64,000 bases of DNA, taken from the NCBI GenBank assembly GCA_039654915.1, contig CM077594.1, forward strand, positions 91,836,893-91,900,892. The letters run 5' to 3'. The translations under genes and the position numbers were made by a program. How positions within the stretch are numbered: position 1 is the first letter of the stretch; each line of letters opens with the position of its first letter. Under the pieces are notes generated by a model. The model was given only the letters and a program-made list of their open reading frames with translations, was not told where the DNA came from and ran no database searches. This stretch comes from Aquilaria yunnanensis. Taxonomy: Eukaryota > Streptophyta > Magnoliopsida > Malvales > Thymelaeaceae. Shown piece after piece: positions 47,296-59,675 of this stretch.

Positions 47296-50254
47296 AACGG
47301 GGTGATCGCATAGTAGATTAGTAGGTTTTGGTGAAGGGGTTCACTAAGATGGGTTTTTTCTCAAAATGGACCAGGCTGCCTAGCAAAACACTTCAGCTTC
47401 ATTCCAGTTAAGTTTGACTATAACTTGATCTGCTAATTGCCAAAGACGCGTGGATGCAAGTTTTTTTTGCATTCAGGCTGAACTTCTGTTTCTGGGTATA
47501 GTAGTGTAACAGTGGTAGGCTAGAGTTATATTTCTGAAGTATGTACAGTTTCCTTTGTCTGTTTGGGATAATAGAACTTTTTTTGTTCTTCGTTCTTCGT
47601 TTCAAAAGTCCTGAAGCATTATTCGTTTCCTTGCTTGTTTCTAAAGCATGTTCATAAAGGACCCTTGGATATATGGTCCTTGCGCTCTTTCTATGGTAGC
47701 TGCATCAGCACAATAGCTTTTAAGCATTTGTTAGATGTAATTATGGCATGCACAAGAAATTAATTAGGAAAACTACCAGAGTTTCTGTCTGGTACCTCTG
47801 TCTCAAAAATGCTTCAACCCCTTTAATTTAAAGGGGCATGTGAATGAAAAGAAAAAGGGACATGCACAGGAATTCAGCAGACCTGGCTGCAAGCCAAGAA
47901 GCAACCCCTTCCGAAATAAAGAGCAATTAGTATCATGTTCAGCATTGCACAGACTGAGTAAGGACCATGCTTTTGCCTTCCAACTTTTTGCTTCCACCTT
48001 TCCACTAACCAAACGTAAGAAAAAAAAACCTCATCCATAACCATAAGCAGTCGTTTGTACATATTAATCTCTGAAACCCACCGCCAGGTAATCCTCTGTC
48101 TCCTGTCCACAAAACATGAGAAAAATGCGCCGATGGTATGTTTAGATACTGAAACAGGAAGCATTAAGTACTAGTATTATATGAACTGCCAAAGGCTAAA
48201 GTAGACCTGCAGCTTCTCAGAGGTGTCCGGTGCTTTTCAAGTGTGTCCACCTTACAAGAAAGAAAAAAAAAAAGACAGAAAGAAAGAAAAAGGTCATGAA
48301 CTTACTCTGTGCAGGCTTTTGACCTTCAAGATTTAAGTTGAATGATCTCTACTCTCAACTAACTAAAAACATTTTGTTGGTATTGCTGCGGTGCCAATTG
48401 GTACCGTTAAATTGAGTTCATCTCGGGCCAGCAAGTCAATACCTTGCTCTCTTTCTTAAAACCTCCCTTGTTATTAAGTTTGCACTTACGGTAAGAGCTA
48501 GTGTGATTCAATTATGATTATCTTGCATTAAGAATACATGAGAGCTTATATTATTTTTAATAGATTACATCTGCCTCCTTTTCTCTTCTTTTTCTGGGGC
48601 CATGTTTTGCAATTTGGATTTACAAATGCGCGCTTGATGGGATTACTGACAGAATTTTCATTATTATAATTCTTTTCTCTGCTAAATATGAAACAAAATT
48701 GGACCATCTCAACCGAGCAGTTTGTTCTACTGATTGAAAGTAGTTTGATTCTTTGTTACAAAACGCTGTGTACTGCTAAGATATTGTAAATGCATATCAG
48801 TTGAACAAAAAAAAAGAAGAAGAAGAAGAAGACAGAGATATTTAAGATTGAAATGCTTCCTAAGTTTAGGATTTTTCAGCCAGTAAACGGTGGTGGCTTC
48901 AGTGTGCAATTGTAACTCATTATATAGCCGCTGTTCAAAGTAGAAAAAGGGACAAAGTGGGACTATCAATGAAAACAACCTTTTTCAGTAAAATCATTCA
49001 GTAGAGCAGGCAGCAAGTTCCAGCCGGAGAAAGAAAAAGAAGCATTCTGATCTCAATCGTCACTTTAACTTTTTACAATTCCTCTCAACACTCATCACCC
49101 TCACGAAAAATAAAAAGTGCAATAATGATTATACCATCAGCATTTGCTCTTCTGGATCTTTAACTCACCAAAAATCGTTAGTAAACTTGTCAAAGAATCG
49201 TGAACAAAGCAATCTTCTACCCAGCTGGCGCTTTTTTCAGCTGCAAAACCACGAAAAACATTCTGATTATAACGAGCAATCTCTTTTTCATTGTAATCAG
49301 TAATCACCATAACTCAGAAGCCATATACCTTGCCGTTGCCACTATTCAACGAAGAAAACTCCATAGAACAAAAAAATGGTTTTTTCTTCTATATCTTGTC
49401 ACTGTGATAACTGATAAGCGCCCCAATCGGCCATCTGTTGAACTACCAATAGTTAAAAAAATTTACACCTGCTGGAAAAAGGATTTAGGCGACGTTAGGA
49501 AAATGAAACCAGAATTAACAGCAACACCAAGAAAGCGAAACAAATGAAGACCAACCTTTTTTGGTTAGTGGGTAACCCAGAGGTGTCCCGGTCACCCAAA
49601 AAGAATGAAGACTATTCAACATCATTTCTCTTCCAGGCTTCCTGCATAGGGGGGACCAAAGTGTAATCCAAATTAGGAACATCCCAATAAACCCTCTAAA
49701 TTTATAAGAGACAAAGGCAATGTGAGCGTGAGCATGAAAAGCTTCCATTTTTTGCCAAGGGATATCACATGGATTCACTAGTGAGCTAAAATATCATCCA
49801 TTTTCGCAGAGGAATAATGGTGTCATGTGTGAGGACCACTGGGACGAAGTCGTGGACAAAACCATGATTCAAAGAACTGAAAAGTAAAGTAATGAGTGAA
49901 AAGCGGTTTCACCTGTTTGAATAAGAACAAGAAGCTACAGCCAGTATCCACAACCACATTGAAAATTTCCAAGAGACGTTTATATCTGGGATATAAGTAT
50001 CTGTTTGCCTGGAAAGGAAGGTCAAAGTTTTGCCACATAAGAAAATAACTTCTCAAAGCCACTAACTCAAGAACTAGAAAAAACTACTCAAACAAACAGG
50101 TAACAGCTGAAATGCAATCAGATCATACCTAAGTCTTAATTCCGCTGAGGATTTTCTTATTTGTGCATGCACTAAAAGTGGTGGTGGTGGGAGGGGGGCA
50201 AGAGAGAGAGAGAGAGAGGGAAAGAGAGATTACCTGGACAGCTACCTTCAACGT
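47296..50254. other. Intergenic between the FLZ and 5-phosphatase genes
   Basis: The first part (to about 47640) is the FLZ 3' region. The rest shows AT-rich DNA with A-rich tracts (48260-48290, 48808-48832) and a (GA)n tract at 50204-50218 just beyond the 5-phosphatase stop. No further gene was recognised. Confidence 0.5.
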
Positions 50255-53200
50255 TCAGAAAAAGCTTAGCTCAGTATATCCATGTGAATATGGCCAAAGC
50301 TCCTCCACCTCAACCCTTGAACTAGAGTAACTCATACTTCTCTTCAATCGGTTCTGACTTGACACAACCTCGGCATAGAACATACCATAAACTGGTCTAT
50401 GATCTGAGAATCTGGATTCTCCACGGACATAAGATAACTGATGGAGGCCTTCTCCATGCCACAGTATTCGGTCACACCTTCATAAAAGCATAAGCATTAC
50501 GTCAGTATAACTGTCTTTAAAACTTGATGGCATCAACTTGCATGGGAGCAAACTGGATTTTTTCTACGTTCTTGATTCCAAAATCTTTCCTTTTCCACTG
50601 TTCTATCCTGAGTAAATCGTGCACTTACTGAATGATCCTAGTTCTTACCAGGCAGGAGTTCGTCGTTTCTCTTTCGGATGCATATCATCTCCTGCATACC
50701 TGTCTGAATTAGTTGAATACTTGTATGTTGGTGGGAAATATATTTTTCCTTCATTCCACCCGACAAAAACACGTCCCCGGTTCTGCTCTATCCGTAGCTG
50801 TTACAGTAACCATCACTTTAGTTGCTTGAAAGATTTCTTTCAAAAGCTCAAAAAATTGAAGATACAGATGCCAAACTGGCAAGTATTTCTGTGGACTTTA
50901 GGTTTAGGATAAAAAAAATTACCTGATCATTCTCTAACAATGCCCTCCAGTTCTGCATTTCAACTAGTGCCTTGGCTGAGCGATATGAAAGTGCAATACG
51001 ATAATTTAAATCCCCGAGCCAAATTACACGACTGGATTGAGAGGGGAAAAAAACATAAAAGGATTAGATTTTCAAACTAAATTGAATCTCTGAACAAAAA
51101 ATGTCCATTCTACATTCATGATGGTCCAATCCATTTTATTGAAAACATTATCTGCTAACATTTTAATTGAGAGCTTTGAGAACAAGAAGCTCACAAAGAA
51201 AAAAATGTCTAAAGTTATTGAATCATTTTATATTCACATTAAGTATCTAACATTTCAGTTCTTTACTTGTCAAGTATAACAGCTGAATCTATAGAGAAGA
51301 AAGATCTGAAATAGTCTTACTCGTGCTCAAGGATTGTTTCAGGGGACTTCTCATTAACTGCACTGTTAACTGGAGGAAACCTCGTTTTTCTTAAAATTTG
51401 CATGACATCAGAGTTCCTTCTTAGCTCATCACCCTCCTTCTGGCCAGAGGTAAGGTGAGTACATACAAAGCAAAAGCTTGTGTCATGTACTAGCATGCTA
51501 ATAGAGATAGATCCCTGCATCCAAGGAATATGGTCATCTCAAAAATTGGTCTAACTATTAAAGGAAATCTAATGCATGAAGAAAAAAAAAAACAAAAAGC
51601 TAAGTGATAGCTGAAAACCTTGTTTCCGAGGTAACCCATCAATCCTCTGCCAACACATGACACTTTCATGTTTTTAACATGATCTCGCAACTCACTCCTC
51701 ACCCAGACTGTTAGAAATATGCCAACCATTTGTTTGCTGGCCACCAAACAGTACCTTGACTGCCCTTGCATCCTATACCCTTGGTCATATGCAGGTCCAT
51801 GGTACGACATTGGGGAGTGTAATACAGTGCTTGGAGACTCCCCAGTTCCATTATCATCGTCAGATGAACCCCATCTTGAAAAGTCACTTGGCCTGGAATA
51901 GTCACTCGGCCTGGAATAATCACTTGGCCTGGTGTAGTCACTTGGCCTGGTGTAGTCACTTGGTCTGTTGTAATCGCTTGGCCTGGTGTAGTCACTTGGC
52001 CTGGCGTAGTCACTTGTTCTGTTGTAATCGCTTGGCCTGGTGTAGTCACTTGGCCTGGCGTAGTCACTTGGTCTGTTGTAATCGCTTGGCCTGGTGTAGT
52101 CACTTGGTCGGTTGTAATCGCTTGGCCTGGTGTAGTCACTTGGCCTGGTGTAGTCACTTGTTCTGGTATAATCACTTGGCCTAGCATAATCACTTGTCCT
52201 GCTACAGTCACTAGGCCGATGTGCCCATCTGTAACTGGAATCAAAGTCACTTGCCCTGTGGCCAAACATAACCCGATCACAGACACTAAATCGCCGATCA
52301 AGTCTTGGCTGTGAAGCATATGGATCACTGTCCATTCTCGAGCTACTTGTAGTCTGGAATGACCTGCGGTGGAAGAAAGAAGAGTTTTTCTGCCTAAAAG
52401 ACCCCTCAAAGTCCGCATTCATCTCGGCTACAGGCCTTGGGACAGGAGACGGTGTGTAGCATCTACCTCCTCCACTTGTTCCTGGGAGACTGTTCAGAGA
52501 CTTTCGAATTAAGGCAGTCCATTTCTTGGCAGGGCCATTGTCTTCTGCACCCAGAACATTTCCAGCATTCAAAGGAACAATCTCCTGAAAACTACAGAAA
52601 TGGAGATTTTTTTTCTTTTTTAGGAATGATTTGCTACAGACACTATCAAATTTCTAACAGAAGAGGCTCCAGAACATACCCCAGGACATATATATCTGCA
52701 GGAGGAGCAGCATGAAGCCAATCGTCAATACTCAAGTTACTTGGCGGTGATCTACCAGCCACATTCCATGTGGCAACAAAAACACTGCTCCATACAGCAA
52801 CAAAAAAAAAAAAGCAGTTGGTCCCAGTTCGTAATCAGGCCAAAGAAACATGCTTGCATATATCAAAATAATGACCATAAATAAAGTCAAACCTATAGTT
52901 CTGAACCTCTATGATTCGAGGATCATCGAGATTCATCCTCCGCCGCCTGCCAGGTGGCTCACTGCTCTTGCTAAACTTCTCTGCAGAAAGGGAAGTGGGG
53001 AAGTTAACAATTGTGGAGAGTTTAACCCAACTCGCAGAGAAGAAATACTTGTCTCTTATGAATGAACCTCTTCTACTCTTTTTAATCGTGCAAGGCTCTC
53101 TCTCAGGGAAGCTCGTCCTGTACTCTACCTCGGCTCCTATATTTGAGTTTAACACAAAAAGAACCAAAACCAAGTTAACATTAAACGAAGTACAGTTATT

Positions 53201-53693
53201 AACAATGAAGCAAAAGAAAAGCTTCTCGTTGGGTTATCAACAGAAGAGGCTCCAGACATAGTTTGTGAAAGGAGGGAAGACTCAAGTATTGGGCACAAAA
53301 CTGAGGAAAACAGGATTCAGCTATTTAGCATTGCTTTGCACTGTTACTGGACATAGTTTTCTGTGTATAAGGTTCCAACCTGGTTCAAATTGGGTGGTGG
53401 GGAGGACAAAACAAACAGCAAAGAAGTAAAGTTGTAAGCCTCGAGAAAAGACGAGATTACGGACCTCCATAAACATGATGATCTGCCTGAAAGTCCTCAT
53501 TCTTGCTTTTGATATTGAACAGCTTCCTCACCATCTTTTTAGACCATGACAACTTCACCACAACAAGAAAAGGAAATTAGTGAAGGCCACCCAGAATTTT
53601 GCGTCTCGATGGATTTGCCGACGTTCAAAAAGGAGAAGAGAAAGTAGGAGAAAAAACAAAAACCTTTGTTTTCTTGGAGTTCCCATCTGTCAT
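50255..53693 (-). CDS. Type I inositol polyphosphate 5-phosphatase (IP5P1/IP5P2 type), 675 aa, with hexapeptide repeat
   Basis: Ten exons on the minus strand: 53693-53664, 53552-53465, 53136-53068, 52980-52893, 52784-52680, 52591-51619, 51514-51321, 51031-50923, 50797-50649 and 50477-50255, all GT-AG with agreeing phases. The enzyme removes the 5-phosphate from inositol phosphates or phosphoinositides such as Ins(1,4,5)P3, dampening Ca2+/ABA and auxin-vein signalling. Conserved segments, in order, are [39 protein letters not shown], the Mg2+/catalytic WLGDLNYR (about 520-527), PAWCDR (about 600-605) and SDHRPVYG. The N-terminus ([16 protein letters not shown]) matches Arabidopsis IP5P1/IP5P2. 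Residues 251-364, in the variable insert between the two catalytic halves, are 19 units of xRPSDY. The family normally has only a short Ser/Arg-rich segment there. Confidence 0.93.
51880..52221 (-). repeat. 18-bp coding minisatellite, 19 units (xR[P/T]SDY)
   Basis: Exactly 342 bp = 19 x 18 bp, in frame in exon 6 of the 5-phosphatase. The units vary at the first position (H, S, A, T, N) and at Pro/Thr. The first ends in Cys and the last in Phe; all others read SDY. Pairs such as [12 protein letters not shown] recur as 36-bp higher-order units. Confidence 0.95.
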
Positions 53694-55029
53694 TGTGTCC
53701 TCCACTTCATGCAGCTCTTTTGATCTCTTTCAATCACCCCCTCTTAAATTTCCGCTGTATCGAGTAATGAATAATCACTGAGAAATGCTAGTCCCGAACC
53801 CGAGGGGTCTAATTTTCAGCTTTATAATCTAGAACAGAAACAAGCTCAAGACTTTAGGTTCGCAGAGATGTAAAGGCAAAGAAAATAAGGAATGGTTGGT
53901 TGGTTGCCAGAACAAGGTCAGAGTTGAGTGAAATGGGGGAAAAGAAGAACTGGGTTTGCTCAGATTTTTACAGGAAGAGGAGTAATAACGACCAAAAACA
54001 CAGAAAACACAAATGTTCAGGTACTGGGAAGTGTACAAGCCAGAGAGAGCAAGAGAGATGAGCTGAAGTAATTAAGATGAGAGATTGTTGAAGTAGGAGG
54101 AGACAATGCGGTAGAAATAAGCTGATAGAGAAAGAGTGTTAAAGAGGAAGGGGGGGGGGGGGGGGCGGAGAGAGAGAGAAAGAAAGAGAGAGAGGCAGAG
54201 GCAGAGGGAGAGAGAAAGAGATAGAAAGAGAAAGCTTACAAGCTGGCTAACTAGCTGCCCCGCCTCAGTTTCTCTCTCTCTATCTCTTTCTTCGTTAAAG
54301 GTTAAACAAAGAGAAGAGCCTCGTTCTGAGTAAACACAAGCAAAGCAAAGCAACATTTGAACAGAATAAAGTGTGGATTGTGGAATAAGGGAAGAGCAGA
54401 GCAGGGGCCCCGGAGACCTGGTCTGGTCTCTCAACCCACTGCCCTTTTCCTTTTTTTTTTTTTTTAAATTCTTTTTGGTGTTATTTTCTGGGCTCGATTC
54501 TGTCCTTTGCTTCCACCCCCAAATCTCAAGACGGCCCCAACCCACCGGCATTGGGGCAGGGCGGGCGATTTCGTTCAGCTTGCAATAGTCATCGAAACGA
54601 CAGAGGCTGGGGAGGGAAAGCTGCCTGCGGGTCAATAAAGCTCCCTGTAACTGTAACCTTTGGCCCTGTAGTGTAGTGTTGGGTTGGTCCTCCGTCAAAG
54701 TGAAAAAAGCAGTTAAAGAAGGAAAGAAAGGGAATGTATGGTCTCTACAGTCTATTTTCTTTTGCTTTTTTGTTTTTTTCCTCTTTTTTGTTTTAATCTG
54801 TAAATCATCTCTGTCTCTATTCTATTCTTTTCTTGGGTGAGAGCGAGATATGACTGCTCTGGGGCCGATTTTCTTGCTTTCTGTTTTTTTTTTTCTGTAT
54901 ACGTTTTCCTGCATCCACAGACGGATCCTTCTCCTACATAAAATATTACTTGTAGTAGCAGCTAGTTGGTTATACTTGTTGATTCTGTGGGATTTCTAGC
55001 TTCTTCATTTGTTATTTTACAATTTTTTT
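53694..55029. promoter_or_regulatory. 5-phosphatase leader and upstream region
   Basis: Contains a G17 run at about 54149 and a GA-rich microsatellite at 54170-54240, which read as (CT)n on the gene strand. This is typical of a plant leader or core promoter. No other gene; the Ser/Leu-rich frame across 54072-54698 is a product of the CT tract. Confidence 0.45.
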
Positions 55030-56025
55030 GGGCGAAAGTTACAGTGCTTCCAAATCTACTTTCTTTTTTTTAAAACGTCCACTTTGCTCTATGCTTCATT
55101 TATATTGTCCTATAATAAATCCTGACATCCTAATTTTGAATCATATAATAATTTTTTGTAATAATTTTAATTTTTTAAATATTTTTTATAGTTAATAGAT
55201 ATTTTAAATTATCAATTTTTTTCTCTGTAAACATATTTTTTCTCTATATAAATATAAATCATTTTTTTTGTATTCAAAATCAATAAAATAGGCTAAGGGA
55301 AGTGAGACGTTGTTAGGTCTTGTGCTAGAGAAACATAGTAACACAGAATGATTACCAACAAACAGCGCTCAAATTTCTCCATCCTAGAAACAACCGGATC
55401 AACAATGTCCACCAAGCCTAGTAAAGGTGACCTTTGATGTTGGAGAACATTCAATACCTGCGAGCAATCTGACAAGATTGTAACATATCTTAGAGAAGGA
55501 GCCGCTGTTGTTTAGATTGCCTCTAGAATAGCTACCAACTCCGCTTCTGACACCTTGGAGCAATTCGGCCATATTTTCCCTTGTCGGTACTAAGGAGGAG
55601 AATTTGATTCTCATCCATAACCAACACAGCTGTTCCTAACCTCGACAATCTATGCCAAGCCCCATCAACAATCCAAGTAACCGGATTGTATTAGTGCCAC
55701 CAATATCATAGTTCCCCATGTGCGACATAGTTTATTAGGTGAGGTAGATGTAATCTTGCTATGAGTTGATAAGAAGTCTTTAGCATCAAGAAGTTGTTGG
55801 GTAATAACATCCCTCCTGACTATCAAGGACCGGGAGCCAAACAATGCATTATAGAAAATATACTCATTTAAATCAGTGTTTTTAAAATGTCAGTTAATTG
55901 TGAAAGAAGTATGAAAATTTTTGAAATTACTAGAATATAGTTACAACCTACTAGACAATTTAAATCAGGGTTAATTTCAGAAGTGTAGGTTAGGCAAAAC
56001 CATAAAAAGATTTTTATATTTTTCC
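55030..56025. mobile_element. MITE family M copy 2, split by a LINE insertion
   Basis: The left arm (55030-55261, with TTTTTTATAGTTAATAGATATTTTAAATTATC) and the right arm (55869-56025, with AAATGTCAGTTAATTGTGAAA) together match the continuous copies at 59222 and 60050. The 607 bp between them is a separate insertion. The outer flanks are both T-rich, so the outer duplication cannot be read cleanly. Confidence 0.75.
55262..55868 (-). pseudogene. Truncated LINE-type retroelement with RNase H-like remnant
   Basis: On the minus strand, broken frames between about 55680 and 55300 read like the RNase H domain found at the end of plant non-LTR polyproteins: GTAVLV, then a stop/frameshift, then ILSDCSQVLNVLQ, SPLLGLVDIV and, finally, VSLAQDLTTS (usual VSxAHDLA). 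The insertion ends with T8 (55262-55269), a short poly(A) tail on the minus strand. TAAATCA flanks both sides (55255-55261 and 55869-55875). A 5'-truncated, dead LINE copy inside MITE copy 2 explains all of this. The frame is interrupted by stops. Confidence 0.75.
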
Positions 56026-57960
56026 ATTTTTCTTTCACTAGCTTGAAGATTGAGGATGATTGTAAGGGATGTCATTCCACATCTGCTCTGACGGGATCCA
56101 ACTATATTCAATGCGATGGGTTGATTTTTTTTCAATTAAAAGGATCTAGGTCATATGTAAGTTTCATTTTCTTCCATTCATCGGGTTTTGGGTATGAAGT
56201 TGAACTCAGATTTAACTCATTTCTTTTACTGGTGTTTAAGTATGATGCAATAAGATTCATTAAAATTGATGCCTTATTTGTCTAGATAGTTATTTTTGTG
56301 ATCTATTCAAAAATAAGTTGATTAAGAGTTCAAAGTTCCATTTGCTAACAATAACATAATTTTAAAAATCACATCTGTCAATACTTTTGACCTTATGCTA
56401 AGTTTGTAATAGTATTATACTTGGTAGCAAACATTTAATGAAGTGGAGCAGCAACATGCACCTCGTGTGTATGATGTATCTATCTATTAACTTTATCTTT
56501 AGCTGATCAAGAAAGAAAAAAACTCTAAGCACCCTTCTCTATTATTTCCCTACATTGTGTTAATAACTAAAGTAAAAAATTTTGTTTGCTTGAATTTATG
56601 TTGTATGGTACTTTATTATTATATGCTACTTAAATTTATGTTTGCTTAGTCCATTGAAAAGAATGCGGCACCAAAAGCATGAGAATGCTTGTGATTGTTG
56701 AAGTGTGACGGGTGAATAGGTTTTACTTGATGCAACTTGCTTGAAAATGAGTAAGATATAAATGTTAAAATTGTCCACTTGACATGCGATAGGCAGAATA
56801 TAGGTCAGACATCCAACATAGCAGGTTGAAGGTGTGAATGAATCATCCAACCTAACAACATTTCCTAATGGATGTGCAACTCTATTTCTAAATATACTTA
56901 CCACCCTATTTAGGAAGAATATCATTAATCTATTATAATTGAGGAAAAAATTATGTAATGATAGTTTTTAACTTTGACAATTTAAAAAATAATCTCCATT
57001 ATTAATAAATTATTTCAAACTCTAATTCCAATAATAAGAGCTTTTCTCAAACAAGTCTACTTCTTAAGACCAAAAGTTCTATTAAGCCCTTCAATTTGTT
57101 CATTTTTGCAAAACAAATTCCTTACCATTAATTAAACTCAATGGAACCCCATTTGGTCAAATTTTTATTATACTTTAAATCAATAGACCAACAAGTAATT
57201 TCTTCAATTGCTTGAACGTCCGTTAATTATTACAAAAAAAACTCATATAAAGGACAAGTAAAAAAAAAAATTGTCCTCATACTTGATTCGAGATAGAAAA
57301 CCATATGGACAGAATGTAGCATAACGTAGGAACCATTTTATCTGAACATCAGAAAGTTGGATATAAATAATTTAGTCAACAAAATGAGCATCAGATTATT
57401 TTTTTTATTAGTATGAAAAGAGAAAAAAAATAAAAAGGAATTACATACATCAATCTTTTTCTTAGTGTGTTGAATGGATGATCATGATAGGATCAAGGGC
57501 TTTATTGATGTTGTTACATATTAACGGTGTAGCAAACAAAGATAAACAACTCTAAGGACCTATTTGATTGTTTTCATTAAAAGTTTAACAGAAATATGAA
57601 AAATAGGAATGTTCTTGGCAGAGACCATAGCAAAAAATCTTGTATCCACTAGGTGGACATACACCCAGTTAAGAAATGTCAAGGAGGCAGTTATTTTAGG
57701 AGAATATGGAAACTAGTTTCAGTTAGGATAATTGCCATGATTAAGTGATAAGTATGATCCATTTACTTTTAATAAAATATTTAATATAGTTATTATCCAT
57801 ACCAATTTTGAATTCAGTGGTTCCCTCATTCTTCACCCATCTTATAATTTATTCGACCATTATATCAATTTTTATTTATTTTTTTTAAATAGTTCTACGT
57901 TCCGATAGTTGATATATCATAGTTTTTTACTAGAAAGAAAACCCACCGGTTGAAGATAAT
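56026..57960. other. Intergenic, no gene recognised
   Basis: AT-rich. The 80-codon frame at 56043-56285 (+) and the 99-codon frame at 56626-56925 (-) match nothing I know. Confidence 0.5.
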
Positions 57961-58160
57961 TTTGGAAATCAAATGTATTAATCTAGAAATCCACTGTACT
58001 ATTATATATATTCATTGTATTAAACTAGAATTCAATGTATTACCCTTAAAATCTAATGTATCATTCTGGAAATCCAAAGTATCATTCTATACGTTTCTTG
58101 TATTAAACTGAAAATCCAATGTATTATTCTATACATTCGTTGTATTAAACTATTCAACCA
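57960..58160. repeat. Imperfect tandem repeats of about 40 bp
   Basis: Units around AATCCAATGTATTATTCTATA and CATTCGTTGTATTAAACT recur about five times with substitutions. They may be the subterminal repeats of an undefined transposon that also contains the 130-bp duplication at 58579. Confidence 0.65.
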
Positions 58161-58578
58161 TCTGATACATACCATAATCAGACCCAAAAACCCCAACAAT
58201 ATATTCCAAATGTATCAAACTGCACCACAAGCGTATCATTCTGAAAAATATTGGATTGCCACTTTGTTCCCATTTAAATCGATATATCCAACACTCAGAT
58301 CAATAAATTTTATGCTCATATCCATACATACTTCATATATTATAGAATCGAACCGAAACAACACACACACACATAGAGCAATACAAACTGAACCCAGTTG
58401 TATTGCAAATCAATACAAAAAAAGGCATAATCAAATTGAAAAACACAAATTGAACACACTCACACTACACCAATTTTGGTTTCATATGCAAATTGACGAA
58501 CCCATTGATTTTTACCAACGAAAAGCATAAATCGTGAATCACGAATAGTGAATCCCCCTTGCGGCGAACTACCCACCG

Positions 58579-58838
58579 GAGCACATGCGTCTTCCCTTGT
58601 TCCCTTTTGAATGCAGGCCATCGTTGCGTCTCTTGCAACGCCATTTGAGATCCACAACGGCCTCCCCAACAATGACGTAACAATTAAATAGTAGAAACCC
58701 AGCAGCAGGAGCACATGTGTCTTCCCTTGTTCCCCTTTGAATGCAGGCCATCGTTGCGTCTCTTACAACGCCATCTGAGATCCACAACGGCCTCCCCAAC
58801 AATGACGTAACGATCAGATAGTAGAAACCCAGCAGCAG
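58579..58838. repeat. Two-copy tandem duplication, 130-bp unit
   Basis: Unit 1 (58579-58708) and unit 2 (58709-58838) both begin GAGCACATG.GTCTTCCC and end CCCAGCAGCAG, with only a few differences (such as ATGCG/ATGTG and TTGCAA/TTACAA). They are GC-richer than the surroundings. No recognisable coding. Confidence 0.93.
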
Positions 58839-59221
58839 AGGACGAGAAAAGTGGCTGCAGCGGATGGCGCGTTTTCTACCCTAGTTTCTTTTTTTCAGGG
58901 GGTGGGGGAGAATGGATTTTAAGTTGGCATAGATCATGGGTTTTAGAGTTTACTGGGAAGTTATTGCATGAAAACAAGACTCCAAAAAGGGTAACTGTTT
59001 GATTATCCCCAAATTTTTTGTATGTTTCATCCTTTTGAAAACTTGCTGAAGAAAGTTAACTCATTGGGGACTTAACGGCGTCAATTGATGTATATACACC
59101 AGGTGGATGTTCTAATATCTTATATCATAGCGTCTCCCATAGACCCACGGAATCTGAGATGTCTGCCTCTGCCATTTTAAGCAAGACACCGGATCTAGAA
59201 TTTGTTTAACCTTTGAAAATA
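58839..59221. other. Intergenic, no gene recognised
   Basis: Spacer between the 130-bp duplication and MITE copy 3. A phrase at about 59086 (TATACACCAGGTGGA) is the rough inverse of one at 57648 (TCCACTAGGTGGACATACACC), which might mark transposon ends, but I cannot define them. Confidence 0.4.
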
Positions 59222-59675
59222 GGTAATTTTACAATAACTCCCTGAATTTTGACCTAATCAACACCTTATCCCTTTATTTTTGAAGACCTACATATTACCC
59301 TTGTTTCTTTTAAATTGTTCGATAACAGTTTCTAAAATCTTAATTTAAATTGCACGATAATCATCTTTCATTAATTTCCATCTCTTTAATATTTGTAACA
59401 GTTAATAGATATTTGAAATTAATCATGTTTCTTGTCTGTAAATAAATTTTCCTCATTGTAAATGCGAATTAGTATTTTTTAAATTTCAATTAATTATGAA
59501 AAAATATGAAAAATTTTAAAATTACTAAAACATAATTACCAAACAATTTAAATTAAAGTTTTAGAAATTGTTGTATGACAATGTAAAAGAAATATAGGGT
59601 AATTAATGTGTAGACTTTTGAAAATAGAGAAAGAAAAGTGTAGGTTAGGTTAAAACACATGGGTTATTTTTCCAT
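59222..59675. mobile_element. MITE family M copy 3
   Basis: Left end GGTAATTTTACAATAACTCCC, right end GGGTTATTTTTCC, with inverted arms like those of the other family M copies. Flanks are TTGAAAATA (59213-59221) and ATGAAAATA (59676-59684), a 9-bp duplication with one mismatch, supporting Mutator-type transposition. Confidence 0.82.

Noticed and set aside
51756..52184. Long plus-strand frame with AWCSHL-type repeats
   Set aside because: It is the antisense of the 18-bp coding repeat in the 5-phosphatase; the true frame is the minus-strand exon with conserved splice sites.
51880..52221. CRISPR-like periodic repeat
   Set aside because: The unit is 18 bp without spacers, in frame in a plant gene; no CRISPR array is present.
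54072..54698. 208-codon minus-strand frame upstream of the 5-phosphatase
   Set aside because: Ser/Leu repeats come from a CT microsatellite in the leader; no homology or splice support.
58465..58802. Minus-strand frames with repeated TMACIQ segments as a duplicated peptide gene
   Set aside because: The repetition is explained by the 130-bp DNA duplication; no start, splice or homology evidence.
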